Shown here: positions 37,000-48,599 of the stretch, piece by piece
How positions within the stretch are numbered: position 1 is the first letter of the stretch
Layout of the letters: the number at the start of each line of letters is the position of its first letter
Assembly: GCA_964016885.1 (NCBI GenBank)
Contig: OZ024740.1
Span: 302,481,545 to 302,545,544, forward strand
Length of the DNA stretch: 64,000 bases
Direction: 5' to 3'
Source of the DNA: Eledone cirrhosa
Lineage: Eukaryota > Mollusca > Cephalopoda > Octopoda > Eledonidae
Made by a program: the position numbers and the translations under genes
Notes under the pieces: model-generated
What the model was told of the DNA's origin: nothing
What the model saw: only the letters and a program-made list of their open reading frames with translations
Database searches by the model: none

Positions 37000-38640
37000 A
37001 CAAACAAAAAGAATCTCAGGAAACTACTTTCACATACAATTTGTTTATGTCTGTTTGGCCTGACCTAACAGGCAAATACTGCGCGAAAGAAGTAGAATAA
37101 ATTAAGCTCGAATGATTTTAATCCACTAGACTTAAATGAGTATAATACGTCTCTCCTCGTTATACTGTCACATACTCCAAATTTAATAAAGTGGCCTGGA
37201 GATTAGTAACGTGACGCTTTTGAGCTGAAAATTATTTTATAATGATAAGTGAGGAATCATAAAATAGTATTTATGTTCAAAGGGCGATAAACCTGTAAAT
37301 ATTTCAAAAGCCCTAGTCTAAAGTTTATAGGTTAAAACCGTGTACATCTTTGAACTATCCCTGTAAGGCCCTACAAATAATGATATGGAAGACTTTCCAC
37401 TGATTTAGAATTTGGCTCTTGCATTCCTTATTTCCATATGCATCATATGGTAATGCATCATATGGTAATGGATGGAATTGAACATATAAAAATAACAAGT
37501 TTAAAGACTCAAATTCAAAACTCCCGCTAGTTCTATATTGTCTTCCTTTGAATCTTAGTCCTCTCTGAATTTTCAGCAGTTATGTCCCTAACCTTATTCT
37601 GGTAATTCATTTAGAGAGCATTTATTTCCTTCTCGTTAATAGCTTTCGAATTATTAATAAACAAGTTAAATAATTAGAGACTGATAGAAATTACATCATC
37701 CCTAGTACAATATGTTTAGTATTTATTTTTTACATACAAAAATGAAAACATTTGTTACAGTTGATATTTGAACTAATAAGAATGAGTAGCAAACAAATAT
37801 ACTGTATAGTCAGCAGAAGAATATTTGTTTGTTGAGTTAGAATACTTCATTTTCCTATAAATGAAAACTGAAACTGATACATTACTGGAGTAACCGTTCT
37901 TCGAAATATAGTTTGTATAGCTCCTTATGGGCGTATATTGTGAATATCAATAACAATATTTTCTTTGGGTGCGGCCAAATTACCACATGTAATTTAGACA
38001 TCAATTTCACTATAATTCCCTAATGAATTCACATCTATTCATTTTGAATTTCTTCTCTTAACCCAGTAACTTTAAACATCAAAACTGCATGCCTATAGAT
38101 TTCATGATTTTGTTCAACCACAACACAGTGCGTTTCAACCAGTAGGGAGAAATATACAAGTTTCACACAAAAACAAGAATAATTTCATTTAGCACATACT
38201 TTTCAGAGCACTTGCAATCTCGCCTTGAGTCCTGACTATGACACATTTTAGCCTTTCACTGAAAGTAATTCATTTCAATTGATGGTTAAGCCAATGTTTT
38301 TCATTTGTAACTATTCATTAACGTGAAGAAAGATGCAGTCCTGCATTCTCCCTTTCTGGCAATTAAATATAATCAATAGATTATATTAGATTGGAAACAC
38401 TAGTGTTGATCTGCATGGACAAGAATGAATCAAGTAAAAGAAAACAATTAGTTATGTTAAGTTTCTACAAAATGAGGAAGTAATTAATGTATCATTGAGT
38501 AATGAAGGTCTTTGTCTAAAACCAGAGCAATTTCCTAGTTTTGTCTTATTTTATTTTCATTGTTGCTGACAAGTTAGATGTGATTGTAATTGTTGCAGTC
38601 TCTGCGACATATATTACGACTATTATTGAAGTTTCAACCC
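37000..38640. other. No gene seen
   Basis: AT-rich unique sequence. The only local structure noted is a short direct repeat GCATCATATGGTAATG near 37441-37468. Confidence 0.4.
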
Positions 38641-38659
38641 CATTATTTGCTGTTATAGG

Positions 38660-38842
38660 GCGGTGGATTGGCAGTATCGGTAGAGGGCCGGACGCCATGC
38701 TTTGCAGCATAGTTACGTCCCTTTACGATCTGAGTTTAAACCCCGCCTAGGTTAACTTTGCCTTTCATCCTTACGGGGTCGATAAAATAAAGTACCAGTA
38801 ACGTACTGGGTAGTTGCTGGCCTTGTGCCTAAAGTAGAAACA
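38660..38842 (+). mobile_element. Octopus tRNA-derived SINE with an 18-bp target-site duplication
   Basis: It has the same head and body as the SINEs at 24.8-25.3 kb, here on the plus strand, with the B-box-like GAGTTTAAACCCCGCC. It ends in GTAGAAACA. Direct repeats ATTATTTGCTGTTATAGG at 38642-38659 and 38843-38860 are identical, so the insertion is fairly recent. Confidence 0.94.
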
Positions 38843-39017
38843 ATTATTTGCTGTTATAGGTATTGTTGTTTTTATTCTATAACTCTTGCAGGGCGCTGTT
38901 TGCAAGGAAAATGTTTGACTAGTCGTCAAACGCTTGTTTATATCTATATATCAGGGTACAACTAGTTTAAAACTTGTTATTCCGTTATTCAACAGAGTAA
39001 ATTATGGCTTCATTATG

Positions 39018-39121
39018 AAAAGTCACGCCCCGACGGCTAAACTCTAGCCGTTTTAACAGCTAGTTCCAGATTGGAATTAGCTGTTTAAACAGCACAGCTC
39101 AGCCGTCGGTTCCCGGACTTT
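39018..39121. repeat. Imperfect palindrome of the CCGACGGCTGAGCTC family
   Basis: The left arm carries CGCCCCGACGGCTAAACTCT and the right arm CAGCTCAGCCGTCGGTTCCC around a centre of ATTCCAGATTGGAAT type. It is related to the perfect palindrome at 9841-9957 but has mismatches. It is followed by (TA)n. Confidence 0.8.
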
Positions 39122-39128
39122 ATAATAG

Positions 39129-39131
39129 ATA

Positions 39132-39178
<47 letters not shown>
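39129..39178. repeat. (TA)n microsatellite
   Basis: A TA run on the right of the palindrome. Confidence 0.95.
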
Positions 39179-39179
<1 letters not shown>

Positions 39180-39250
39180 TGTATATATACTTTAATGTTC
39201 AGAAAACAGGAGAGATAAAGCTGACAGAGCCATGCAAACAGGAGGAGTAG

Positions 39251-39298
39251 TTAGCTTTGATAAGCATCAAAAAATGCGAAACAGAGCTCCGCCAGCTT
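39251..39298 (+). ncRNA. Variant hammerhead motif, first unit, U3/A8 core
   Basis: Helix I AGCT is followed by core TTGATAA (39257-39263), helix II GCAT/ATGC around CAAAAA, GAAA (39278-39281), helix III CAGAGCTCCG with two substitutions from a palindrome, then CC and AGCT. The expected C3 and G8 are U and A. U16.1 has become C, so this copy is probably inactive. Confidence 0.5.
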
Positions 39299-39546
39299 CA
39301 GTAAGTGAGACTGTCACTACTCTAAAACAATAGCATAAGGTCTTCGAAATGCTTTTAATTAATCATACAGTGTATTGCAAAATACACTATATATACATTC
39401 ATATATATATCGCTATTTCAGAGCACCAATTCTAATTTTCAATTTCTGCTTGACCGGCAACCGCTCTGTATAATCAGTTCCTGCTTATTACTAGAATTCT
39501 ATAAGAATCAAACATTCATGATTTTCAGCAAACAGGAGGAGTAGTT

Positions 39547-39591
39547 AGCTTTGATAAGCATTAAAAAATGCGAAACAGAGCTCTGTCAGCT
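39547..39591 (+). ncRNA. Variant hammerhead motif, second unit, U3/A8 core
   Basis: Helix I AGCT (39547-39550) pairs with AGCT (39588-39591). The core is TTGATAA (39551-39557). Helix II is GCAT/ATGC. GAAA is at 39572-39575. Helix III with its closing pair forms the perfect palindrome ACAGAGCTCTGT, then H17 is C. Only C3 and G8 differ from consensus, and they differ as a complementary U-A pair. Confidence 0.6.
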
Positions 39592-39751
39592 TTATCTCCC
39601 CTGTTTGCTGAAAATTAAAGTAAGTGAGACTGTCACTACTCTAAAACAATAGCATAAGGTCTTCGAAATGTTTTTAATTAAGCATACAGTGTATTGCAAA
39701 ATACATTATATATACATTCATATATATATCGCTATTTCAGAGCACCAATTC

Positions 39752-39756
<5 letters not shown>

Positions 39757-39842
<86 letters not shown>
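39757..39842. repeat. (TA)n microsatellite
   Basis: An uninterrupted TA run. Confidence 0.97.
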
Positions 39843-39848
<6 letters not shown>

Positions 39849-40500
39849 GTCAGGTTTTTTTACAAAATGAAAAATAACCGAGGTGTCCTAAACGAGTGAA
39901 CGTATAAGGTAAAAAGATAAAATCGAAAATGCAACTGGAATCTTTTTTTTTTAAATATATATTTAATTTGTTCCTTTACCGGTTTCGCAGTTCTTCTGCT
40001 TCTCAAAAGTAGAATTGAGATGGAGGGTCTGTGGTTTTTCTCACATCTGGTTGGTCTTTGAATGTTACTTCTGTTTTATATGGAAAAAAGCGGCTCGAAA
40101 TGCCAGGTTTTCAGAGAAGTAATTTGGTTGGTTGGTGAATAAGTATAATAAATTTCGAGCCAGTTCGTGTTACAAAATTCTTCAAACAGGGGGGTGGGGG
40201 CTCAGGTTCTTGTTTTCATATATGAGTGAAATTTGGTTGGTTGATGCAGTCACGTGAATAAGCACATCAGCTTTCGCGCCACTTTGTCTTAATTTCTTTT
40301 ACTTAAAGAAAAGTGGTTCACGAAGGCTTTTTTTTAAATGTAATTTGATTGGTTATAAATGAAATTATGTACATTAAATTTCGAGCCCGTATTTGGGAAT
40401 TTATTTTGTAGCATTTTAGAGAATTTTGTGTCAAATAAAAGATAATGGTCAAGAAAAATGGGATGGGGAGAATTGTTCTGGTTCAGTGAATATTGAAATA
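39843..40500. other. Unassigned, possibly PLE-derived
   Basis: Apart from the minus-strand hammerhead-like motif, this contains repeated phrases such as TTTGGTTGGTTG and AAATTTCGAGCC at about 40110-40160, 40230 and 40375, suggesting old internal duplication. No ORF is seen. Confidence 0.4.
39974..40009 (-). ncRNA. Variant hammerhead motif, U3/A8 core, helix III ACCGGT
   Basis: On the minus strand: helix I CTT, core TTGAGAA, helix II GCAG/CTGC around AAGAA, GAAA, helix III with closing pair ACCGGT (perfect palindrome), H17 A, helix I AAG. As in the 39.2-39.6 kb unit the core has U3 and A8, although helices II and III are unrelated. Helix I is only three pairs. Confidence 0.5.
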
Positions 40501-40550
40501 AAGAAAGTAGAGATATGTATGTTTATTTGTGTGCTTGTGTGTGTGTGTGT

Positions 40551-40885
40551 AGGAAGATGATTCTATTAGTAGAAATGTGGGAGGGAGTTGTGTGTGTGTA
40601 TGGGTGTTATGTGTGTATGTGTATGTGTGTGTTGGTGTATGGTTAGCATGTTAAGATGGAGAGAATATATATATTGTGTGAGTGTGTGTAGGAAAATGAT
40701 TCTATTAGTAGAAATGGGGGAGGGAGTTGTGTGTGTGGGAGTATGGTTAGCATGTTAAGATGGAGAGAATATATATATGTTTTGTGTGTGTATGTGTATG
40801 TAGGAAAATGATTCCGTTAGTAGAAATGGGGGAGGGAGTTATGTGTGTGTGGGGGTGTGGTTAGCATGTTAAGGTGTTAGAGTAT
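40551..40885. repeat. Tandem repeat, three copies of a 110-140 bp TG-rich unit
   Basis: Units begin AGGAARATGATTCTATTAGT at 40551, 40690 and 40802. Each has GGGAGGGAGTT, a variable TG stretch and GGTTAGCATGTTAAGATGG. Unit length varies through the TG block. A weaker TTAGCAT phrase recurs at 40975. Confidence 0.85.
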
Positions 40886-40999
40886 TAACGTATGTTAAGG
40901 TTTAATTAGTTCTGGTTTTTATTTTCTAAAGTAGGTGTTATGTGTGTGTGTATGTATGTGTCTGTTTAGATGGTTAGCATATTATGGTGTTGACATAAT

Positions 41000-43850
41000 G
41001 TATATTAAACTATATTTAATGCTGGTCTATATTTTTGAATAAACATATTTTCCTTATTTTCCTTATTTTCCTTATTTGTTCTGTTGCATTGTCAGTAAAT
41101 ATATATATATCGCCTGATCAAGAAACATCAAATTTGACTGTGCTTAACTGAGTATGTTCTATTATTGGCTTAATATATTAGATAACAGGAAAATAATTGG
41201 GTGGTAAAAATGGTAAAGGATCATTAGAAATACATAAGTGTATCTAGTCAATTCTGCATTTAAATAGTGCTTTGATCTACATTGATAATATAAGCACTTA
41301 TAACAACATGGCATTGAAACAAATTTAATGCTATTTACAACAATTCAACGTCCACGTATTAATGTGAAACATAAATACAATTGATGGAATTAATCTGGGC
41401 ATTTAACAATGTTCTTAAAACCCATAGGTAGAGAACATGTTCTCTCTACTGAAAGATTATCATTTAAATCGTGTTGGTATCCTTTCATTGCTAATGGAAT
41501 CAGACACATATGTTAATCGTCTAAGAATAAATGTTGAAGGAATTTGTTTCTGCTCATGACCCTTGCAAACCATCCAACTCAAATTCTATTGATTTGATTC
41601 AATTTCCTATTGAATAATATCGAGATGATGGCAGCTATTTTGAGCTGAGTGGAAATGCAAGTGTGTTGACATTCTTAGGAAAGAAGGACTAGGTGTAACA
41701 ATATCCTGGAAATATTTGTCAAAAGCAGAGAAGGCGAAGGTTACGAAGGAGTCAAGAGTGTCTGAGGTTAGTTGAAGAGTGAGGTCTAGGAAGCAGATGC
41801 AACTATAGAAGTGGTAATGAATGCAGAGAGAGAAGAGACAGCACATGTCGCAGGCCATCGCCAGTTTTTATGGCATGGAATGGAGACTGCAATATATTTT
41901 TCGAACAGACCTTCTACCTGATGATCTTGCACTCACGTCCCTCTCACGAATAAGTGGGCCAAGAAGGAGAAGAATAAGAAGATTTACTAGTAAATTACCT
42001 CAAAATATAACCAAACCGGTTTCGACATCACTCACATGGAAAGGGGAAAAATTAAATGGGAACATGAGATGTCTGGTGTAATTAATTTCATATTATGTAA
42101 GGTTTTCGGGTAAATATACATTTGTATAGATATTTGTTCATTATCTAGGGGACGCACACTCTCACATTCAAACGCATGCACACAAATCGACACACACACA
42201 GACATATATATATATATAGATATTTATACCTATATATACCTATTTATACCCATATATGTATATACGTATATGTATGTGTGTGTGCGTATTTGTGTGTGTG
42301 GTGTGTGTGTTAATGAGTGTGCGCGCTATTATAATATAATGTTATGTGTTTTATACGATTTATTTTTGGTATTTTGTTCGTACTTAGGTATGTATATCTT
42401 CAGGTTTTAGTGTCGTAGATTCAACAAAATGGACCAAATCTTCAAATATATTATATTTTCTCTGTGGTTGAGTTATTCACATATTGGATACAATCACAGA
42501 ATAGTCGATTAAAACTATTTAATGCCGTTTTCAATACACTAGATATTGGTAGTAAGCTTCTTAAATCTAGTTTGTCTATATCCATATAACATTATGCTGT
42601 TTACTTAATACTGATGTTATTGCGCTGGGTTTACTTAGTAAATCTATGTACATACGAAACACTACTCCAGTGTCCCCTTAATCGTTATATGTCGCTGTGT
42701 TTTCCATTTGATATATCTTTGAACATATCTAGAACAATTTAGAATCTACTTAATTCTCATAAGATAACTGATATCAAAGAGTAGGATTAATAAGTGTTTA
42801 TCCTAGTTTCAGGTAGTAGCTGGGATAGTAGATTAAATGACTCCAGTTTCTTCGTGGTTAATAATATAAAGCTTACTGGATGATAGTCCGTCTGGTTGTT
42901 ATGTAAATGAGAGTAGAATCCAAGATTAACATGGGTTGGAATTATTATAACGAATAATGAGGCACTGAAGATAGATTGATAAAAAAAATATTATTTCATT
43001 AGTTATTTGAGATAGTAGTCTATTTCTATTTATTTTATCTTATCTCCGTTTTTTACAAATTCAAATTTTATTCACAGTTGTATAAGTAACATTAAACATT
43101 GTCACAATTCTTTCAGAATGAAAATATAAGCACAAATATAAACACAAAATAAACATATATAATGAATACAATTAATTATTGCTAGGAACTTCACAAATAT
43201 AATGCATCAAAATATATGATCAGAAGGATAAAAAAGGGAAACAAAAAAATAAAAAACGATCAATTCACCACCAAGTACGACAATTTGTCGCACATCTCAA
43301 GGGTCAACGGAAATGTTTTAGGCAAGCCGAACGCTCTCAGCTTAATCACGAGAGAATGCTGGGCGATGGTGCTGAAACAACCGGACACCCTTACGAGTAC
43401 CACCTGACACCTCAGAAAAGCGAGCCACCGATAAATTGTTTCAAAAGATTATCTATTTTATGCCTATTTATCCCTTTACCCTGCTCTGTGAGAATGATAA
43501 AATAACTTCTTGTTATAGTTTCATCGAAGCTAATAAATATTTGAAATCACAACGAAGTTTGCCTGTGTTCCACAAAGAATAGCTTGGGTAGTTCAAGTAT
43601 AATAGATGCCACTCTAATAATGCATTGTTAATCAATAATTTACTATTCGGACTAACTTGTTTGTTCTTTCAACAGAGCGAATCAATCGCAGCATCAAACG
43701 GCAAAGTGAAAGAAATAAAAATAAATGCTTCCTAAATTACATTTATCGTTCTCCCAAGGTTTGCTTAAATTACATCAGGAAACTTATATTTCCATCAATG
43801 TATATGTAAGTGCGCATGGGGCTTGTTTTTGTATGTAATATAAAATACGC
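41000..43850. other. No gene seen
   Basis: Mostly AT-rich unique sequence. A purine-rich segment at 41660-41850 and a short plus-strand frame at 41821-42081 carry no recognisable motif. TG/CA-rich patches lie at 42165-42320. A 63-codon frame at 43216-43407 is likewise unassigned. Confidence 0.35.
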
Positions 43851-43854
43851 TAAG

Positions 43855-43990
43855 GCATCGAATTGGCACAGTCATTAGAAGGTCTGAGAGAATGCTTTGC
43901 GGTATTTGTTTTGACACGCTGCTCTCTGAGTTCAAATCCCGCTGAGGTCAACTTTGCCTTTCATCCATTCCAAGTCGATAAGAAAAGTAG
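43855..43990 (+). mobile_element. Diverged octopus-type SINE fragment
   Basis: It retains GAATTGGCACAGTCATTAGA, a B-box-like GAGTTCAAATCCCGCTGAGG, and CAACTTTGCCTTTCATCC before a degraded CGATAAGAAAAGTAG. Similarity to the other SINEs is clear but low, so this is an older insertion. No clear flanking duplication was found. Confidence 0.75.
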
Positions 43991-44436
43991 TAGCTTTGTA
44001 CAGGGGTAGATTATTTCTCTCTATATATTTCTTACTTCCAATCTCTCACTCTCTATTCTTCTCCGGGACATATCTGTTGTATTCAGACATGGTGTGGGAT
44101 GGGCTCCAGGTGTAAACGCTGTGTGTCAATATGACACCCTAATGACTCCCTCGGGTGTTAGAAGACCATGCACACATGCATAAAATACGCTATATATAGT
44201 ATAAACACACACACGCACACAGACCTAGGCATACACACACACTGATTACAGACTTCTATGTATTATTTTCTGGGCTATGGTTCTGAAAGACGTGTTTCCG
44301 TCTGATTTCTGTCTAGTACGGTATGACTGGGAGCTTTGATTGTACCTGGTAAAATAAGTGGATAGCATGGGTTTGGTTTAGATTTGATTAAGTTCTATTG
44401 AAAGTATATGATAGTCATAAATATATGTATTGTGTA

Positions 44437-44448
<12 letters not shown>

Positions 44449-44474
<26 letters not shown>
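44449..44474. repeat. (CT)n-(TA)n microsatellite
   Basis: A short CT run ahead of this point and TA to 44474, at the left edge of the inverted PLE composite. Confidence 0.85.
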
Positions 44475-44681
44475 AGTGTTTTTAGAAAAAAAGTGTTTAA
44501 AAGTGTTTTAGAAAAGTACTTTTACTGTTTTTCACTGAGAAAATTATATTGGCATTTTCTACTTTTTTCCTAATATATATAGAGAGATATGTCAACATGA
44601 ATGGACCTGTTATTTTTATCTTAAGACATTTTTACCAATTCCAACCACCCGTCCCTTCAATCTATCTTATTTCTCCTTCTT

Positions 44682-44717
44682 TCTTCTGATGAAGGACTAG
44701 CGTCCGAAACGTTAAGA
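44682..44717 (+). ncRNA. Hammerhead ribozyme motif, left arm of the composite
   Basis: Helix I TCTT (44682-44685) pairs with AAGA (44714-44717). The core CTGATGA is at 44686-44692. One extra A is followed by helix II GGAC/GTCC around TAGC. GAAA is at 44706-44709. Helix III with closing pair is ACGT, self-complementary, and H17 is U. The core is complete; the extra A and the two-pair helix III make it weaker as a monomer. Confidence 0.65.
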
Positions 44718-44799
44718 CCCTCTTCCTACTATTTCAACCGTTAACCTAATATATTCCTTCCATATATTGTACCAATTGTGTTGTTATTTCTGTTTATCT

Positions 44800-45145
<346 letters not shown>

Positions 45146-45290
45146 GGTGTGTATGATTATGTATAGAAGATTATATTAATAAAAGGAATTCCTACTTTGT
45201 CTGATTTACTCGTTTTATTTACAATCCTTTAAATATAATGATATTATAATGAAATAGTATGGTAGAATATTAAATGTTAAATGTTAATTG

Positions 45291-45325
45291 AACAAGTACT
45301 TTCATGCTTTCGCAATCTTCAGGTC
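45291..45325 (-). ncRNA. Hammerhead motif, left arm of the closed palindrome
   Basis: Mirror image of the plus-strand motif at 45401-45435, with the same core, tetraloop and palindromic helix III. Confidence 0.6.
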
Positions 45326-45400
45326 ATATTCGGTGGTGACAGTCAAGTTAGCAATTTTCAACTGTTGAAAATTGCTAACTTGACTGTCACTACTGAATAT

Positions 45401-45435
45401 GACCTGAAGATTGCGAAAGCATGAAAGTACTTGTT
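45401..45435 (+). ncRNA. Hammerhead motif, right arm of the closed palindrome
   Basis: Helix I GAC pairs with GTT (one G-U). The core CTGAAGA is at 45404-45410. Helix II is TTGC/GCAT (three pairs plus T-T) closed by a GAAA tetraloop. Core GAAA is at 45423-45426. Helix III with closing pair is AGTACT, a perfect palindrome, and H17 is U. The core is complete but helix I is weak. Confidence 0.6.
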
Positions 45436-45548
45436 CAATTAACATTTAACATTTAATATTCTACCATACTATTTCATAATAATATCATTATATTTAAAGG
45501 ATTGTAAATAAAACGAGTAAATCAGACAAAGTAGGAATTCCTTTTAGG

Positions 45549-46264
45549 GGGGGATATACAGAGATGACGGGCTCTTATTAGTTAATAACTTGAATAACCA
45601 AAATCTTGAAAGGCTACGGAAAAATATTAGAAAATCTTTTAGTGAACTGGGTCTAAAAATAACATACGAATACAATCTTAAAGTAGTAAATTTTCTGGAC
45701 GTAACTCTTAATTTAAATACCGGACTGATAGGACCCTTCCACAAGATAAATGAGAACCTTACGTATATCATCTTTAACTCAATCCACCCACTCTCCATGA
45801 TCAAATCGGTTCCCCGTAGTATTTCTCTTAGAATCTCTCGCCTATCGTCTGACTCTGAGATTTTTAATGAACACGCTGAATACTATAATAATGCGTTAAG
45901 GAATGCCGACCACCGGGATACAATAGAATACATTGATAAGAATCTCCATAACACACATAGCTCTACACGAAATCAAGGAATACGTAACCGGGGGACTAAA
46001 ATACAAGCGCACACACACAGTACCACCAGACATACTAATAATAGAAAATCACCACCAAATAAATCACGTTGTAGAAAGTATATCTGGTATAATCCTATTT
46101 TTAATGCCCCGATTAGTACAAAAATATCTCTTTCATTATTTAAGTTAATCAACAAGCATTTCCCTAGTTCCCATAAATACAGTAAAATTCTGAACTCTAA
46201 AACTATTAGACTATCATACTCCACGGCACCATACCTTGAAGCATACATAAAAAACTTAACTTAA
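45549..46264 (+). pseudogene. PLE reverse transcriptase C-terminal part
   Basis: The frame opens at the palindrome edge and begins with the catalytic motif IYRDDGL (YRDD at 45557-45568). It continues through VNFLDVTLNLNTG, then IHPLSMIKSVPRSISLRISR and SSDSEIFNEHAEYYNNALRN. This PxxxIxxxPRxIxxRISxLS block is characteristic of PLEs lying between RT and GIY-YIG. Everything upstream of the catalytic motif is missing. The following connector and endonuclease continue in another frame, with a disruption between 46264 and 46425. Confidence 0.9.
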
Positions 46265-46424
46265 AGCAATTAAACAACACTGCAAAACAAAATATTTTGG
46301 TAACAGATGGGCAGAACGTAATATCTGCCTCCCAACCAATAAATGGGAGACGGGTATTACACAACCCACCTGTACTGCTATCACAACCTATCCATGGTAT
46401 ACCTGCTACCCACAACAAAAAAAT

Positions 46425-46820
46425 GTAACTGCCATCTACCTAAAGTCCAACGTTGTTTACCAATGCACGGTTGAATCGAACGACCAGAAATGGTATTACA
46501 TCGCATCTACCACCACCTCGTTTAAATCTCGCTGGTACCGTCATCGATTCTCAATCAAACATCCTGATCACCGTTTTGTGACCACGCTCGCCAACAAGAC
46601 CTGGCAACTCCGTGAACGCAACCAACAGTTCACCTTAAAATGGGATATACTTTCCAGCGCAAGTGCATATCGGAGTGGATTGAAGTACTGTAGGTTATGT
46701 AACCGTGAACTCTTTTACATATTAAAATCCAAAAATAAACTACTTAACGATAGAATCGAACGATCATTACACTGCAACCACAAACTAAAAGCTAAATTCT
46801 CTCACTATAAAATAACTTAA
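46425..46820 (+). pseudogene. PLE GIY-YIG endonuclease domain, degenerate
   Basis: Open frame with NVVYQCTVESNDQKWYYIAS at the GIY-YIG core, where YIA replaces YIG. Then come SFKSRWYRHRFSIKHPDHR, with the conserved Arg and His region, and LANKTWQLRE and TLKWDILSSASAYRSG. It ends YCRLCNRELFYIL...LNDRIE and CNH. The order and the C-terminal CX2C segment are typical of the Poseidon/Perere type of PLE. A preceding CX1CHLPK stretch lies in a different frame, so at least one frameshift separates this from the RT fragment. Confidence 0.85.
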
Positions 46821-47600
46821 CATTCAAACCCGTAACTATAACATCGCTTTCTAGCTAACCACCTTCTCTTCCCCCACACTTCAAGACAATACCCTGCTTA
46901 TCACTATAAATGGTAACTCAGTGCAATTCGCAGATTACTACTACGAACCCAAAGTTCACCCACCCCATAGACTTCGTCTGTCCCCTCTCTATCTCTCCCT
47001 CTATATCCATTCCACTCTCTCTCTCACCTTTGGCCTACCTCCCTCCCTCTCCACATCTATGAACCTGCCCTCTGGGGCATTAAATAATTCCAACCTTGAC
47101 TATCAACGCATCTCTCTAAAAGTAACCAGTATAATAAAACCCCTACCATAACATTTTGATTAAGATATCTACAAACCACTCTCTCTTATTTCTCCAACCC
47201 CTGCATATCTTTCTCTCTCTCTCCCTCTCCTCTACTTTTCTCTCTTCCTTTTCTACTCTATCTTCTCCAATAACCTCACTTAAGGGTATTTACATTGTAC
47301 ATTTTAACCATTCTGCTCTGATGATACAGTGGTCACAGCATTTGATATTTGAGTTCTGCAAATAGTTGTAAATTTGCACATAGCATAACTAGGCTGTATT
47401 ACCACCGTGAAAACAGTTGTAAGCACACGGGATAAATTACCTTTTTATGATGTCTACCTGTTATTATTCATTCTTTATCTACACTCCGGAATACAGAAGG
47501 ATCAGGAACTAAGTTTCCTCAACAATTCTTCCATAACTCGTTGAGTAACCTCTCACCGTACGTCAACCATATCCAGTGTAGTAATTAACCATTACTACAT
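46821..47600. other. Probable PLE 3' non-coding region
   Basis: CT-rich, then unique sequence following the GIY-YIG stop and leading to the right inverted arm. No ORF is recognised. It is assigned to the PLE by position only. Confidence 0.4.
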
Positions 47601-47605
47601 CTAGG

Positions 47606-47637
47606 ATAATCCTATATATATATATATATGTACATAT

Positions 47638-47683
<46 letters not shown>

Positions 47684-47800
47684 ACATATATATGTATGTA
47701 TGTTTATATATATATATACATATGTATCTATATATTGGTAAATATATATATATGTGTGTGTGTGCGTGTGTGTGAGTGTGTATGTGTGTGTAAAAGGTAA
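47606..47800. repeat. (TA)n and (TG)n microsatellite
   Basis: TA and TATG units to 47755, then TG units. The order mirrors that on the inner side of the left arm. Confidence 0.93.
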
Positions 47801-47876
47801 ACAGAAATAACAACACAACCGGTACAATATATGGAAGGAATATATTAGGTTAACGGTTGAAATAGCAGGAAGAGGG

Positions 47877-47910
47877 TCTTAACGTTTCGGACGCTAGTCC
47901 TTCATAAGAA
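47877..47910 (-). ncRNA. Broken hammerhead, right arm of the composite
   Basis: The minus-strand counterpart of the motif at 44682-44717 lacks three bases (CTG) of the core but keeps helix II, GAAA, helix III and helix I. It should be inactive. Confidence 0.6.
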
Positions 47911-48100
47911 GAAAGAATAAGAATTAAGATAGATTGAAGGGACGGGCTAGTTGGAATTGGAAAAAATGTCTTAAGATAAAAATAACAGGCCCATTCATGT
48001 TAACATATCTATATATATATTAGGATAATAAGAAAAAAGTAGAAAATGCCAAAAGAATTTTCTCAGGGAAAAACAGAAAAAGTGTTTTTTTAAACACTTT

Positions 48101-48145
48101 TTACTACCGGTTTCAGTCGATAAAACTTTGACTTCTTCATGCTAC
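48101..48145 (-). ncRNA. Degenerate hammerhead-like motif, helix III ACCGGT
   Basis: On the minus strand: core ATGAAGA (C3 changed to A), AGTC/GACT stem, GAAA, palindromic ACCGGT, then A. Helix III matches the motif at 39974-40009. Helix I is not convincing. Confidence 0.35.
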
Positions 48146-48253
48146 AGGAAATATGATGAACAGTATATAATAAGGTTAAGGGGTATATCAATTAGGAGCA
48201 GATATTAGAGAACATAGTTTTTCATATATATAAAAATTCACAATTTCGTTTCT

Positions 48254-48278
48254 CTCTCTCTCTCTCTCTCTCTCTCTT
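48254..48278. repeat. (CT)n microsatellite
   Basis: A short CT run. Confidence 0.9.
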
Positions 48279-48339
48279 GGTGGTGTGGTGGTAGTAGCAG
48301 TTAAAATAGTAGTTGAGTTGTGCCATGTTACTGCTTGAC

Positions 48340-48342
<3 letters not shown>

Positions 48343-48380
<38 letters not shown>
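48343..48380. repeat. (TA)n microsatellite
   Basis: A TA run. Confidence 0.95.
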
Positions 48381-48384
<4 letters not shown>

Positions 48385-48463
48385 GTAGCTGTTGGTATGC
48401 AGTATGTACGTGTGTGCATCTTTATATCTATCTGTTCCTCTCTCCCTCTCTCTCACTCTCTCA

Positions 48464-48565
<102 letters not shown>

Positions 48566-48599
48566 GTGTGTGTGTGTAAAAATAATATTCATGTATGAT

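Larger units (their letters stand above)
39200..39752 (+). repeat. About 294-bp tandem unit, each with a hammerhead-like motif
   Basis: The unit starting near 39230 (AAACAGGAGGAGTAGTTAGC) recurs near 39528, and both continue through GTAAGTGAGACTGTCACTAC, GCATAAGGTCTTCGAAATG and ATATCGCTATTTCAGAGCAC. The offset between equivalent positions is 294 bp, and an inverted fragment of the unit sits at 39205-39228. A non-coding tandem repeat of this length with one hammerhead per unit is the general plan of animal retrozymes; that assignment is inferred. Confidence 0.7.
45176..45547. repeat. Near-perfect closed palindrome with hammerhead arms
   Basis: The sequence from 45176 inward is the reverse complement of 45547 inward, meeting at a centre of GAAAATTGC type near 45362 with essentially no loop. 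Differences are few (for example GGTGGTGACAG against CTGTCACTACT). Each arm has a hammerhead motif. The right end runs straight into the RT motif of a PLE fragment. Confidence 0.88.

Noticed and set aside
41821..42081. 86-codon Arg-rich plus-strand ORF as an exon
   Set aside because: No recognisable domain, and an overlapping minus-strand ORF is equally long.
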